From: Sipunculus nudus
Taxonomy: Eukaryota; Annelida; Sipuncula; Golfingiida; Sipunculidae
NCBI GenBank assembly: GCA_026874595.1
Contig: CM049307.1
Span: 33,152,862 to 33,216,861 of the forward strand
DNA length: 64,000 nucleotides
Reading direction: 5' to 3'
Shown here in pieces: positions 22,155-33,825 of this stretch. A program made the translations under genes and the position numbers. Each line of letters starts with the position of its first letter. Positions within the stretch are counted from its first letter, which is position 1. The notes below the pieces were generated by a model. The model was not told the origin of the DNA, did no database searches, and was given only the letters and a program-made list of their open reading frames with translations.

Positions 22155-23328
22155 TGTATCAAAGTTTTGGGGATACTATGTTTTTGACCGGGTTCCGCCG
22201 CAGCCACGTTCATTTCCGGAGAACTCCTCTGAGAATACTGGACGGATTTTTCCATAACTTACACCAGTTATGGGGTTACATGTGAACTGGTGCCCAACCA
22301 ATTGGCGTTGACCTCTGACCTTTCCTCTCTGCCCAGTGTCCATTTGTGCATCTGTTTCCACACATAAACCCACATATCTCGGGAACCGTCTGACCGATAT
22401 GGAAAAAAATTTTGTACAAATGTAGCCCTTGGATAGCTTTATAACATTACACAAAAAATGGTAGCGCCACCTGCAACCATGTTTGCACTGTGTCCATCTG
22501 TTCGTCTGCCTTGGGCCAAAATCACTCATATCTCTGCAGTGGTTTTACTAATTCACTTAAAATTTGGCATGCGTATACATCCTGGATAGCTTTCTTGATT
22601 TTATGACAGGTGGCCCCACCTACATTCACGTTTACGCTTCAGACATCCAAGCTCATATCTCGGACACCGTTTGACTGATTGGGCCAAAATTTTGCATCTG
22701 TATAGATCTCATATATCTTTATCATATGCAAAACTGGTGGCGCCACCTGCAGCCATTTTTGCACAGCATCGGTCTGTTTGTCTGCCGTGGGATAAAATCA
22801 CTCATATCTCGGCAGTGGTTTGACGTATATGCCTGACATTTTGCAGGTTTATACATCCTGGACAGCTCTCTTGATTTTATGACAGGTGGCGCCACCTACA
22901 TTCTAGTTTACTCTGCAGACATCCAAGCTCATATCTCGGGAACCGTTTGACCGATTGGGCCAAAGTTTTGCATGTATATAGATCTCATATGGCTCTTTAT
23001 CATACGCAAAACTGGTGGCGCCGCCTGCAGCCATTTTTGCACAGTGTCTGTCTGTTTGTCTGCCACGGGCTAAAATCACTCATATACATGTAGTGGTTTG
23101 ACTTATCTGCTTTAAATTTTGCATATATGTATACAACTTGGACAGCTTTCTGGATTTTGGGGTAGGTGGCAAAACCTACATACACATTTCAGCTGCAGAC
23201 ATCCATGCTTATATGCAACACTTCATTCTATTTCCCCTTGCCACTCAATCCATGCCTCACTTCACCTGTTCCACTCTGATTTTGGCGGATACACATAGTC
23301 ACTTGTCGACTACCCGTATTCTAGTTTG
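22155..23328 (+). mobile_element. Family B repeat, copy B1
   Basis: Starts with a damaged GTATC...GGATAC hairpin (22157-22177). About 278-bp monomers recur, each with CATATCTCGGGAACCGT, a GTTTGACCGATTGG-like segment, and GGTGGCGCCACC-type palindromes (exact at 22736-22747 and 22885-22896). It ends TGTCGACTACCCGTATTCTAG, the same terminus as B2. No transposase is seen. Confidence 0.75.
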
Positions 23329-23767
23329 ATATTTGATGTTGCTTACCTGGCCAAATTGACACCAGGGGATAAAAAGGTGTTTTCTTCCATTTTGTATAAG
23401 TTGAGTCAACATGTCTGTCAACCTTATGATGTCTTTATTATATGATGTCACCTTTGATTACCTGTGGGCTGGTTCCTTTCCCTGTTAATTAACATACTTC
23501 ATGGTTTCCCTGGTGACCACTAGGTAATGTCGTTATCACCCACCTGTATTGGGTGGTTGTGACCAGGCTGGACATCCAGCACAGGATATGCCAACAGCTC
23601 AGGTGTGGAGTGCACATGTGGACACTTTCATCTTGTGATGTCTTCATATCATACTGCAGTTAATATAAAATCAATACAGGTAGCTTTAATTCAGACATGC
23701 TCTTTGGGTAATTTTATTTGCATACAGGTTATTTAGGTGGTAACAATTAAAGCTCTACTGCTTTATA

Positions 23768-24229
23768 ATCCCCTCACAACAAAGTTGTAAAGGGGATATA
23801 GTAACGCCTCTGTTTATGGGTCTGTCCACCTGTCTGTCTGGAATAGGCTTGTGGATCGATTTCAAGCGAAACCATTTGACCAAAACTTTTCATCTGGCAC
23901 ATATCATATGGCTCACCCACTCATAGATGAAGAACCCTATCAATTTTGAGGTCACGTGGTCAAAGGTCACGGCCACAGGGCCCACTTATTAAAAAAGCTT
24001 TGGACCCATTTCAGGCCATACAGTTTGACCAACACCTGTCAGGCTGTCACTTTCATCTTGTTCACATGGCTCACCCACCCATGGATGAAGAACCCTATTT
24101 AGTTTGAGGTCACAGGAGCAAAGGTAAAGGCCAGAGAGCTGCCCCCCCCCTCATTTTCACACTGAATAATACACCCATTCTAATTATGCTCTGTACTAGG
24201 GGATGCTTGGCTTTGCAGTGCCTTTGTTT
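23768..24229 (+). mobile_element. Family C repeat with CCCCT...AGGGG hairpin head
   Basis: The head ATCCCCTCACAAC AAA GTTGTAAAGGGGAT forms a stem-loop. It is followed by GTCTGTCCACCTGTCTGTC and two ~150-bp units (GTCACGTGGTCAAAGGTCAC at about 23951; GGTCACAGGAGCAAAGGTA at about 24107). It ends GCTTTGCAGTGCCTTTGTTTA. It resembles a widespread mollusc repeat as I know it; this attribution is from memory. Confidence 0.65.
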
Positions 24230-24451
24230 AATTTGTTGTGGAAGTGTTTCATGAAAAGGTTACATGAACATTATTCAAGCTTTGAACATATCTTAAGCTG
24301 CAAGATTTCTATAACCCTCCAAATTTGTTGTGATTAAACATGGTTACTGGCCTTTGTCTCAAGTCTGGCCATTGACCTGGAAACTTTTATAAGGGTTGTT
24401 GTTATTTAGTAAAGCAATGATGTAATTCATCAAACTTGTTCAATCCTGTGC

Positions 24452-24562
24452 AGAAGTGGATCCAGGGGGTCTGGACCCCCCCCTTTTTTTTACAAGAAGC
24501 AACCTTTTTTAAGGGTTTCAGACAAATTTTGCGGCCTGGACCCCCCCCTTTTCCAGACCTAG
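24452..24562 (+). repeat. Family D repeat, left half, interrupted by A5
   Basis: GTGGATCCAGGGGGTCTGGACCCCCC through AAGGGTTTCAGACAAATTTTGCGGCCTGG to CCCCCCTTTTCCAGACC. The matching right half follows A5 at 27399. Confidence 0.65.
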
Positions 24563-24573
24563 GGACCTTTTTT

Positions 24574-27398
24574 AGCTCAGCTGACTGTAAGTCAACTGAG
24601 GTATAAGAATGGCGCTTTGTCCGTCGGCTGTGCGGCCGTCCGTTTGCAGGGCACAAATCGTAACTGCTCGTCCTAGAAACTTCTAAGTGAACATCCAAGG
24701 AGGTCAATAAAAAATCTCCTTGGAAACCTGAAATTAGGTCACTGTGAACTATATCCTTCGAGCTATGGAGCTATAAGTATCCCCCAGAATAATCAGAATA
24801 TAATACAAAACCTCCAATATCTTGATAATTAATGCATGGATTGTCATGAATCTTGCCTTGAATATTGACCATGCCTAGTTTTGTCAGTTACTGAAAAGTG
24901 GTGGTGCTACCTGTATTTTTTTGTTATTTTAACAAATATTTTTCTATTTTATAACTATAAAATGACAACAATCATGTCAGTTTCTCAGCTGTTATTACAT
25001 CTAGTGTCCCAAAACCTGGTGTGTTTAATGATCACAAGTGGATGCCATATAGTTATCACCCTGTCTGTTTGTTTTTCTGTCTTGTCTGTCTGTCCATCCA
25101 CACAAATTTGTTTCTAGATGATAACTCCAGGTTGTATTGACACATGGATTTCAAATTTGACTTACGAGTGGCCCACCACTAAAGCAAAAACCTATATCAT
25201 TTTGGGGTCACAAGGTCAAAGGTCAAGGTCACAGGACTCTATTATTTAAAAAGGTTTTGGTTGCATTTCAAGCCAAGCCTTTCATCCCAAACTTTCCATT
25301 TTGCACATTTAGCTGACTTACCAGTATGGGGAGAGCATAAATGAATTTGGGGTCTTATGGGCAAAGGTCAAGGTCACAGGGGCCATCTGTTCACAAATTA
25401 GTTTCCAGGTGATGATTCCAGTTTAGTTTGACATATTGGTTTCAAACTGAACTTTATATGACTCCCCACAAAAGTAAGAACCGAGTCCATTTTGGGGTCC
25501 AACAGTCAAAGGTCAAGGTCACAGGACTCATTTCTTTAAAAAGAAAGCATATGCATTTGAAGCCAAACTTTTCATAGCAAACCTTCCATCTTCAAGATAT
25601 TGCTAACTTGCCAATAGGGGGTGATTCTGTTCAATTTTTAGGTCATGAGGTCAAAGGTCAAGGTCTTAGTACCCACTTATTTAGAAAGATTGTAGATACA
25701 TTTTAAGCCAAACTTTTTATCCCAAACCTTCAATCTTGCACATATAGCTGAGCTGCCAATAGGGGAAGAACCTGATTGATTTGGGGTCACAAGGTCAAAG
25801 GTCATGGTCACAGGGGCCCATCTGTCCACATATTTGTTTCCACATGGTAACACCAGTTTTGTTTGAAATATTGGTTTCAAACTTAACTTATATATGGCCC
25901 ATCACTAAAGTAAGAACTGTTGATTCTGGGATCATAAGACCAAAGGTCAAGATCACAGGACCCACCTCTTTAAAAGATTGTTGATGAATTTTAAGCAAAG
26001 CTTTTCATCCCAAAGCTTTTTTTCTGTCCTAAACCTTCTATCTTCCAGATGTTGCTGACCTGCCAATAGTGGAAGTAACTTTGAGGTCACAAGGTAAAAG
26101 GTCAAGGTCATGGGGGCCATCTATCCACATTTTAGTTTCCAGATGATAACACCAGTTTGGTTTGAAATATTGGTTTCAAACATGACTTATATATGGCCCA
26201 CCACTAAAGCAAGAACTTATATGATTTTGGGGTCACAAGGTCAAAGGTCAAGGTCACAGGACTCACTTATTTAAGAAGTTTATGGCTGCATTTTAAGCAA
26301 AGCTTTTCATCCCAAACTTTCCATTTTGCACATTTAGCTGACTTGCCAGTATGGGGAGAGCATAAATGACTTTGGGGTCAAGGTCACAGGGGCCATCTGT
26401 TCACAAATTAGTTTCCAGATGATAACTCCAGTTTAGTTTGATATATTGGTTTCAAACTTAAGGTTTATACAACTCACCACTAAAGTAAGAACTGTGTTGA
26501 TTTTGGGGTCCAACGGTCAAAGGTCAAGGTCACAGGACCCACTTCTTTAAAAAGAATGCATATGCATTTGAAGCCAAACTTTTCATCCCAAACCTTCCAT
26601 CTTCAAGATATTGCTAACCTGCCAGTAGGGGAAGATTTGTTTAGTTTTGGGGTCATGAGGTCAAAGGTCAAGGTCACAGTACCCACTTATTTAGAAAGAT
26701 TGTGGATGCATTTTAAGCCAAACTTTTCATCCCAAACCTTCCATCTTGCACATATAGCTGAGCTGCCAATAGGGGAAGAACCTGATTGATTTGGGGGTCC
26801 AAAGGTCATGGTCACAGGGCCAATCTGTTCACATATTTGTTTCTGGATGATAACTCCAGTTTGGATGGACATATTGGTTTCAATTTTGACTTGTATATGA
26901 CCCACCAATAACCGACCAACATCTACCAGATGTTGCTCACCTGCCAATAGTGGAAGTAACTTATGGGGGCCACCAATCCACATATTAGTTTCCAGATGAT
27001 AACACCAGTTTGGTTTGAAATATTGGTTTCTTAACTTATATATGGCCCATCACTAAAGTAAGAACTGTTGATTCTGGGGTCATGAGATCAAAGGTCAAGG
27101 TCACAGGACCCAGTACTTTAGAAAGATTGTGGATGCATTTTAAGCCAAACTTTTTATCTCAATCCTTTACATCATCAACATGTGGTGCACCTGCCAATAG
27201 GGGAAGTTTCCTTTTGATTTTGGGGTCACAAGGTCAAAGGCTAAGGTCACAGGGTCACAAATTAGTGTATGGATGATAACTCCAGTTTGGGTAGACAGGC
27301 TGGCTTCAAACTGATCACAGGACCAATATTTTAGAAAACCTCATAAACATATATCCTTATAGACAAATGCAGCTGAGCGTCGAGAACCATGGGTCCCT
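24574..27398 (+). mobile_element. Family A element, copy A5 (chimeric, carries family C array)
   Basis: The head stem-loop AGCTCAGCTGACT...AGTCAACTGAGGT (24574-24602) is followed by GTCCGTCGG...GGCCGTCCG, then A4-type sequence (GGCACAAATCGTAAC, TATCCTTCGAGCTATGG). It ends GCAGCTGAGCGTCG...ATGGGTCCCTAG at 27400. Its middle is the family C array. The whole unit sits inside a family D repeat. Confidence 0.65.
25110..27310 (+). repeat. ~145-bp tandem array with AGGTCAAAGGTCAAGGTCA motifs
   Basis: The motif recurs at about 25213, 25372, 25507, 25648, 25792, 25937, 26094, 26238, 26378, 26520, 26658, 26800, 27088 and 27231. Exact AGGTCAAAGGTCA starts at 25213, 25648, 25792, 26238 and 26658. Two alternating half-units (one with AAGCCAAACTTTTCATCCCA, one with AGATGATAACNCCAGTTTGG) make a ~290-bp dimer. 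A higher-order repeat of about 1.0 kb is visible: CCAGTATGGGGAGAGCATAA at 25321 and 26347, and AGCTGCCAATAGGGGAAGAA at 25751 and 26761. Confidence 0.85.
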
Positions 27399-27476
27399 AG
27401 TCTTTAGGTTTTTCATTAGCCCTCCTGGGTTGGACCCTTCCTTTTTCTGAATCCTGGATCGGCCCCTGCTGTGTTG
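27399..27476 (+). repeat. Family D repeat, right half
   Basis: TCTTTAGGTTTTTCATTAG...GGGTTGGACCCTTCCTTTTT, ending CTGGATCGGCCCCTGC, matches the end of D1 and continues the half interrupted at 24562. Confidence 0.6.
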
Positions 27477-30272
27477 CAGATATGTAGTCTCCACATTGTT
27501 AAGTCATGGTCCATGCTTGTTCTACATATATACTTGATCTAATTCCACTGATGGTTATATTAATAAGAGCTCGTACTTGACGCTTTTCTATTGGATCTAG
27601 TCTGTTGCTTCAGATTTCCTGGTTTACCTGGTAGTGTTCGCCAAGTATTTGGCAACAAGTAATTTATCCTTTTATTGGCAACTGTCATTTGGCAGTTGTA
27701 ACTCCTAGGCTCAGGATCACACTTTAAAAATAAAAAGACCTTGCTCCAAGATTCCAGAATGAAGAACCACATGGACTTTCTTTCAGCAATTGGTCCAGAC
27801 CTAATCCTGATCAGGATTCAGTGCACCCTACTCCTCGATTGGGATCCACTTCCAGCCCTGGTCCAGATCGGGATCTGGGCCTTGACATTTGCATACTCTT
27901 TATGTCCCTTGGATCTAACTTGCCATGTCAGCCAGTAAAGTTTTTGTTTTCTATGCTTTGATTGTTAGAGGTCCACTGTGGCTGGTCTGTTTTAATGGTT
28001 CCACCAACTGTTGCCTGGTAATATATCAGGTTCATCAGCTGTTGGGGCTCGTGACATTAGAGTGAGGTATTCTGCAGCAGCGAGCAGTGTGCACCTTAAC
28101 TCAGCTTCTTTTTGTCTCCAGGCGGTATTCAGGTAGTTATCTGTCAGGTTGTGATGTACAGATTGCCATGTGCATCAGAACGATGCGCAGGAGATCTGAA
28201 TTCCACGCAGGTATGAATAGCTCAAGATTTGCAGGGTTTAGTTGGTGGTTGGCACATCTTGGGGGCTCTGAGAGAAGTTGCTACTGTTTGTATAATCGCT
28301 CCTGATTGGTGCATGGTGTTCACTGACCTGCAGCACACAGGTGTACCTGGCTCTCCTGTCTAGTGATATTTGAGGCTACCTGGGACATAAACACTGGATC
28401 TACGTTTCAAGGCACCCACGTCCAAGGAGTTATATTAACAAGTGACCACCATAAACATGGTCAGTTATGCATGTTTTGTATTTATAAATTCTTTGTTTTG
28501 GACGTTGATTAAAAAAACCCTTGTTTCAGGGTCTTTCTCATTGGTTAATACATGAATATCTTGCTGGTGTATCAGGTTTCTTTGAAATTGCTTATATCCA
28601 AATTATCCTGGCTTTTCCTTTTTATAAGCTAAGTGTGATCATGCAAAAATTGATTTGCAGCTTTGTATTGCAAAACCTTTTCTGGATCATGGAAAATTGG
28701 TTCTAAAAATATTGGTAATCTTATGGTTTTGATACAAATGACAGGTAAAAATGGATTTTTGGAAGATTTAATAATGATCGGGTGAAGATACCTGGGAAAG
28801 AACATGGAGGACAAGGCAAGGAAGATAAGTTAAATGTCTGCAGTAACTGGAGTGGAATTTTTTAGAGGCTGAAAATGTATGATATATTATCAAATATTGA
28901 TAATAACTTTTCAGATTGATGGAAATTAAGTTTCTTCTTTGTTATACATTATACATTGTCATTATGACTGGCTGAGATTGAAACCAGTGGAACTCCCAAA
29001 ATTCACTCAGTGGGGCAACCTAATATAAAGATTCAGTAGCTGGTGACTGCACATATATGTGACTATTAACTGGATTATGTGCATGCATAAAATTTTTAAT
29101 TCCCTTCAATAAAATTTCATGAAAATTCAAGCAAATCACCCAGAACACCAGTGCGTATGCATGGTTTCTGAGAGCAATATCAGTCACTGTAGGAGGTGTG
29201 GCAAAATGACGGACAGCAAGTGCAATGAGCATCCCCTGCGTGTACAATAGGCAGTAGCAATAAAACCTCAGGGAATTGGTGTGGGTCTCTTTGATCCTGG
29301 ACGTCGATCCCAGAGCTCACTCCATCTAATTTTATCTCCATGGTTTACCTGTGGCTACTTATTTGCCACAGTTGCATTCATATTCTTGAGAAGTAAATGC
29401 ACATATGTATTTGAGAAGTACACATGGTTGCACACTCCTGTACAGATCTATATGATCAAGGTGGCTGGCATTGTACCATCATTGTCAACATACTCAACAA
29501 GTGACTATTTCAGTGTTTAGACAAAGAATACTTCCAAGCTTATACACCAGACAGTGCTGATAATTAACTGAGGTATTCACATAAATGATACTCAGTTCAA
29601 GAGAACATTGTTAAATAATTTAATTGTTAACTACAGGTAACTGGATTTTACTGTAAAGACATTCAGATCCAAGTATCCAAGTCCTGAAAACTACAGGGCT
29701 CATGAAAACTGTTACACTCTGCAGAACATGCTTTAGCTGACTGCAGCTGAACAGGCTGTGTAGCCACAGATTTTTATGATTTATATGTGTGAATAACAAA
29801 CCCAACAGTAGAAAAGCAAGTCTTTTAGTGTAGGGTAAATTTTTGTTTTCCAGGGCTTGTTTTCTCATGGCCAGGTGTGGCTGGCTCTACGGTAAATGTC
29901 AGATATACATCCCATACAGTTATACCCAACTGGCCTGATTACTGAACGTATGCTGAGGCATGGCCAGCTAATTTATGAAGAACCTGTGGTGTGTGTTGCA
30001 CAAAAAATAAAGCAAATGCTCTGTATGATGTACCATCTTACAGATGGGAGGCAAATGTATCTCTTTCATGTGATCAGTAAAACATTTACTCAAAAAATCA
30101 GTCACCATACTCCTCAATATGGTTTATATAAATCCCTTTAGTTTTTGAAATCATTCCAGCCTACATGTGAAAGATTTATTAAGAAGTATACAGGGATAGA
30201 AACATTGATTTTATTAATATATATGTGTGTGTGTGTGTGTAGATACAGACTTTGTACAAAAAAAGGTCTGAT
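27477..30272. other. Intronic sequence, nothing recognised
   Basis: No repeat family or exon could be assigned. A (TG)n tract lies at about 30224-30240. Confidence 0.35.
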
Positions 30273-30583
30273 AAGACCAAAAAAATATAAAGGTATGGTT
30301 CTCAGGCACTTTTTTCGGAAATCCCTGCGGGCAGGCGGTATTTTATTTTTGACCTTTTTTGTATGTTTCGATAAAAATGTCATATGATCAGGGAAAGCAT
30401 GAAAGTAACAGGGTTTTCTCGCTAAACAGGTAAAAGCACTACATAACAAAGGAAATTGTATCAAAATTTAATTGTTTTTTGTTCTTGAAAGATGAAAATC
30501 AAAATTAAAATGTTTGATGCGGGGGTTAAAATTGACACGGGCGGTGCCTGAGAACCATACCTTTAATTTTTTTTTTTGGCCTA
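30273..30583 (+). mobile_element. Family E MITE, copy E1
   Basis: Perfect 20-bp terminal inverted repeat AAGGTATGGTTCTCAGGCAC (30290-30309) and its complement (30544-30563), extended outward by (A)n and GACC/GGCC to about 30273 and 30583. The interior is AT-rich and non-coding, with short GCGGGC-containing segments beside each end. At about 310 bp with no transposase it is a MITE-type element. Confidence 0.85.
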
Positions 30584-31615
30584 ATGACAAATAACATGTT
30601 GGGCATAGATCTTAATGAAGCACATTAGAAAAAATTCTTGTGTATCTACAAGAATGTTTTTATTTCATCTTTCATGCCTGTCACATTAATATTGAGGATG
30701 TAGGGTTACTAGGGTATGACACCAGTTTTATTAGATTTGCTGAGTTGATATAATTATAGTATTACATTTCCAGGAAGCATTTCAATTCTGGCTTCACTTC
30801 CTGGTGTGGTCACATTTGTTGTAATCCAAACTTGTCCAGGGAAAGCCCCGCAGTCAAGTTTCATCCTGCAGAATGAGCTGGTATTTGCACAGTATCAATG
30901 TGTATTCAGATTCACCATGTTCTGTAGTGAGTTCTGTGACTCCACAAGTCATGATCATTCAGTCAGTCAGGCCCTGGTTCAGTTACAGCCCTTCCTGGTC
31001 CTTGCAGTAAGGATGGCACAGACACTAGTCCACACGTCTGTCATTTAATCAAAGTTGTGGTAGTACCTGGAGCAGACCACAAATTAAATCGAAGTCCTTA
31101 GGCCTTCCTCAGAACACTATAACAGGTCTGATGCATGCATCGGTTGACACAGACCTTATTTATTGTTTTGCTGAATCCTGTGTTAATAAGTCATTTGATA
31201 TAAAATATGGTAAATCTGTGCAATATTCAATTAAATCCAATCGCATTTTTTTATAGCATTGTTTAAAAAAATTATAAATAAAACGAATTATTAAATGTGT
31301 TTATTTTTTGCCATATGTCATAGATAAAGAAATTAATTGCATTCAACAGTTTTAATAACATATGTCCTAGGACATCTCCACATATTAATATTGCTGCAAC
31401 CACGCATCATTAACCACACTGATAGAACACAGTGGCATCAGCCGCACTGATGTTCTGTTTGGTACCTCTCTTCATAAAAGAAATCTATTTATCATACATT
31501 TATTTTCTCATTAGTAGACTATCAGAATATGTAGAGAACAAATCAAAACATGCATCAGTATTTATTTGTATTTTTATTTTGTGTGAGGAACAGGTGTTTG
31601 GTTATGAACATATGA

Positions 31616-32321
31616 TGTGCATATTTGATATTATTGCATAATCTGGCCTCCTGGGAAAGCTATAAAGGCTGCATAGACAGGGATCTTATGTGATACTGGT
31701 CTACCTCATGATGTGGTTAATGTGCTGGCTTCACGTCAAACTGGGCCGGAGTTGACGTCATGTGAGTGTGTTAAAAATAACACCTCATATATTGGGTGCT
31801 CTGCTCCTCTGTATCATGTAGTATCAGGTGACAATACTATAGCTGCTGCAGTATTCAGATTTATGCTTTCAGAATGGAATGGAATATGAGGAAATTTACC
31901 ATGTTTTTTATTACCAAAAGATATATAAGGGTAAAAATGTCACGTATAGATCTTAAACTGACAAGTCTTAGTTTCTATGGAGGGACTCATTAAAACGTGG
32001 AATGATGAAGTTTTACTGACAAAAAGGTGACTCTCACAACCTTGTACATAAATTTCCCAATAGTGTCATGGAGTTACTTGCAATTTCTTTTCCCACCAAG
32101 CAGTTTTTTTAGTCAGTACATTGAGATCTCAGTGTACTCTGTGACTCTGTCTCTGACTCTCTGTCAAAATATAAATTGTACACATTTATAATCTCTTTTG
32201 TCCAACTTTGTTTAATAATTGCAAAAAAATTCACAAATTTGCACAAATCGAGGTGTCAGTGCATTCTATATAAATATTTGTGGACTTGTAAAAAGTCACA
32301 TAGCTTGATGCTGTCTGTGCA
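31616..32321 (+). repeat. 706-bp direct repeat, copy 1
   Basis: TGTGCATATTTGATATTATTG through GATGCTGTCTGTGCA is repeated without gaps at 32991-33696 (constant offset 1375). I saw no mismatches on reading. Confidence 0.95.
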
Positions 32322-32898
32322 GTTTTTTTTGCCGCATGGGATGTTGTCAAGAATGGGATAAATAGGTCGGCAGCTAGGTATAAAGAAAAGCAGATTTTTA
32401 TTACTGATTTTCCTCAAACATGTTGAAAGAGAAGACATAATAACATTACAGGTAAACCCCTGGTGTTCTTGTCTGTTTACTTAGCACATAGACCAGATAG
32501 TGGACCTCATATGTTTACATCACTATCTGAAGTGGTGGGTTCGTAGAGGTATAAGCTGGTTAGTGGGGACATTGGCTGTCCTGATGCCATGTTTATGGCT
32601 GCAGTTTTATCAGCTCAAGGATCCTGATTCTGTGTATAACCCTGATTCTGTGTATAACCTGGCCTGATGGCTTTGGGATAGAACCAATAAAGGTGAGATA
32701 CCAGGTGTGCTGGAGGCAGTATTGCTCGTGTTAGCTTGTGTACACAGCTCTTAATGTCCTTCCCTGTAACCAGATCTGAAACCAGGACCCTGTCTGCCCA
32801 GTCTGTGCTGAAGTTCCCTTTCAAGAGTAATCCAAACTGCCAGCAGGCATCCCTGCCAGAAAAGACTTTTACCAAGGACACTGGGAGAACTGTTGACC

Positions 32899-32993
32899 AG
32901 GTGCAAAGAGAATGTTGTTAGTATCTCCAAACAAATTCTGATGACATTTGTTAAGCACATACCTGTTATTTTGATAATGTGTGCTCTAATTGT
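32899..32993 (+). repeat. 95-bp direct repeat, copy 1
   Basis: AGGTGCAAAGAGAATGTTG to CTAATTGT, repeated at 33731-33825 (offset 832) with one visible change (ATCTCC against ATCCCC). Confidence 0.95.
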
Positions 32994-33696
32994 GCATATT
33001 TGATATTATTGCATAATCTGGCCTCCTGGGAAAGCTATAAAGGCTGCATAGACAGGGATCTTATGTGATACTGGTCTACCTCATGATGTGGTTAATGTGC
33101 TGGCTTCACGTCAAACTGGGCCGGAGTTGACGTCATGTGAGTGTGTTAAAAATAACACCTCATATATTGGGTGCTCTGCTCCTCTGTATCATGTAGTATC
33201 AGGTGACAATACTATAGCTGCTGCAGTATTCAGATTTATGCTTTCAGAATGGAATGGAATATGAGGAAATTTACCATGTTTTTTATTACCAAAAGATATA
33301 TAAGGGTAAAAATGTCACGTATAGATCTTAAACTGACAAGTCTTAGTTTCTATGGAGGGACTCATTAAAACGTGGAATGATGAAGTTTTACTGACAAAAA
33401 GGTGACTCTCACAACCTTGTACATAAATTTCCCAATAGTGTCATGGAGTTACTTGCAATTTCTTTTCCCACCAAGCAGTTTTTTTAGTCAGTACATTGAG
33501 ATCTCAGTGTACTCTGTGACTCTGTCTCTGACTCTCTGTCAAAATATAAATTGTACACATTTATAATCTCTTTTGTCCAACTTTGTTTAATAATTGCAAA
33601 AAAATTCACAAATTTGCACAAATCGAGGTGTCAGTGCATTCTATATAAATATTTGTGGACTTGTAAAAAGTCACATAGCTTGATGCTGTCTGTGCA
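32991..33696 (+). repeat. 706-bp direct repeat, copy 2
   Basis: Gapless duplicate of 31616-32321, overlapping the end of the 95-bp repeat by three bases. Confidence 0.95.
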
Positions 33697-33730
33697 ATAA
33701 TATCAAATATGCACAATTAGAGCACACATT
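33693..33730 (-). repeat. Inverted 38-bp copy of the repeat junction
   Basis: Reverse complement of 32976-33013, that is, of the exact junction between the 95-bp and 706-bp repeats. Confidence 0.9.
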
Positions 33731-33825
33731 AGGTGCAAAGAGAATGTTGTTAGTATCCCCAAACAAATTCTGATGACATTTGTTAAGCACATACCTGTTA
33801 TTTTGATAATGTGTGCTCTAATTGT
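33731..33825 (+). repeat. 95-bp direct repeat, copy 2
   Basis: Duplicate of 32899-32993, following the inverted junction fragment. Confidence 0.95.

Noticed and set aside
22176-22529. ORFs of 60-117 aa with recurring GLCVETDAQ and QTNRWTQC peptides (also near 50207-50555 and 58116-58692)
   Set aside because: They are antisense translations of family B monomers; frames and stops differ among copies.
26556-27276. Several ORFs with a shared peptide pattern (RSKVKVTGP..., WMHFKPNFSSQTFHL)
   Set aside because: They are translations of the ~145-bp AGGTCA array in different registers; the peptide repetition follows the DNA repeat.
28087-28305. ORF preceded by an acceptor-like TTTTTGTCTCCAG, considered as PRKAR1 exon 2
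   Set aside because: The peptide does not resemble the RI linker or pseudosubstrate region and the phase gives no sensible continuation.
30766-31048. Acceptor-like CATTTCCAG followed by GAAGCATTTCAA (EAFQ...), considered as PRKAR1 exon 2
   Set aside because: The in-frame reading stops after 16 codons and lacks the expected basic pseudosubstrate motif.
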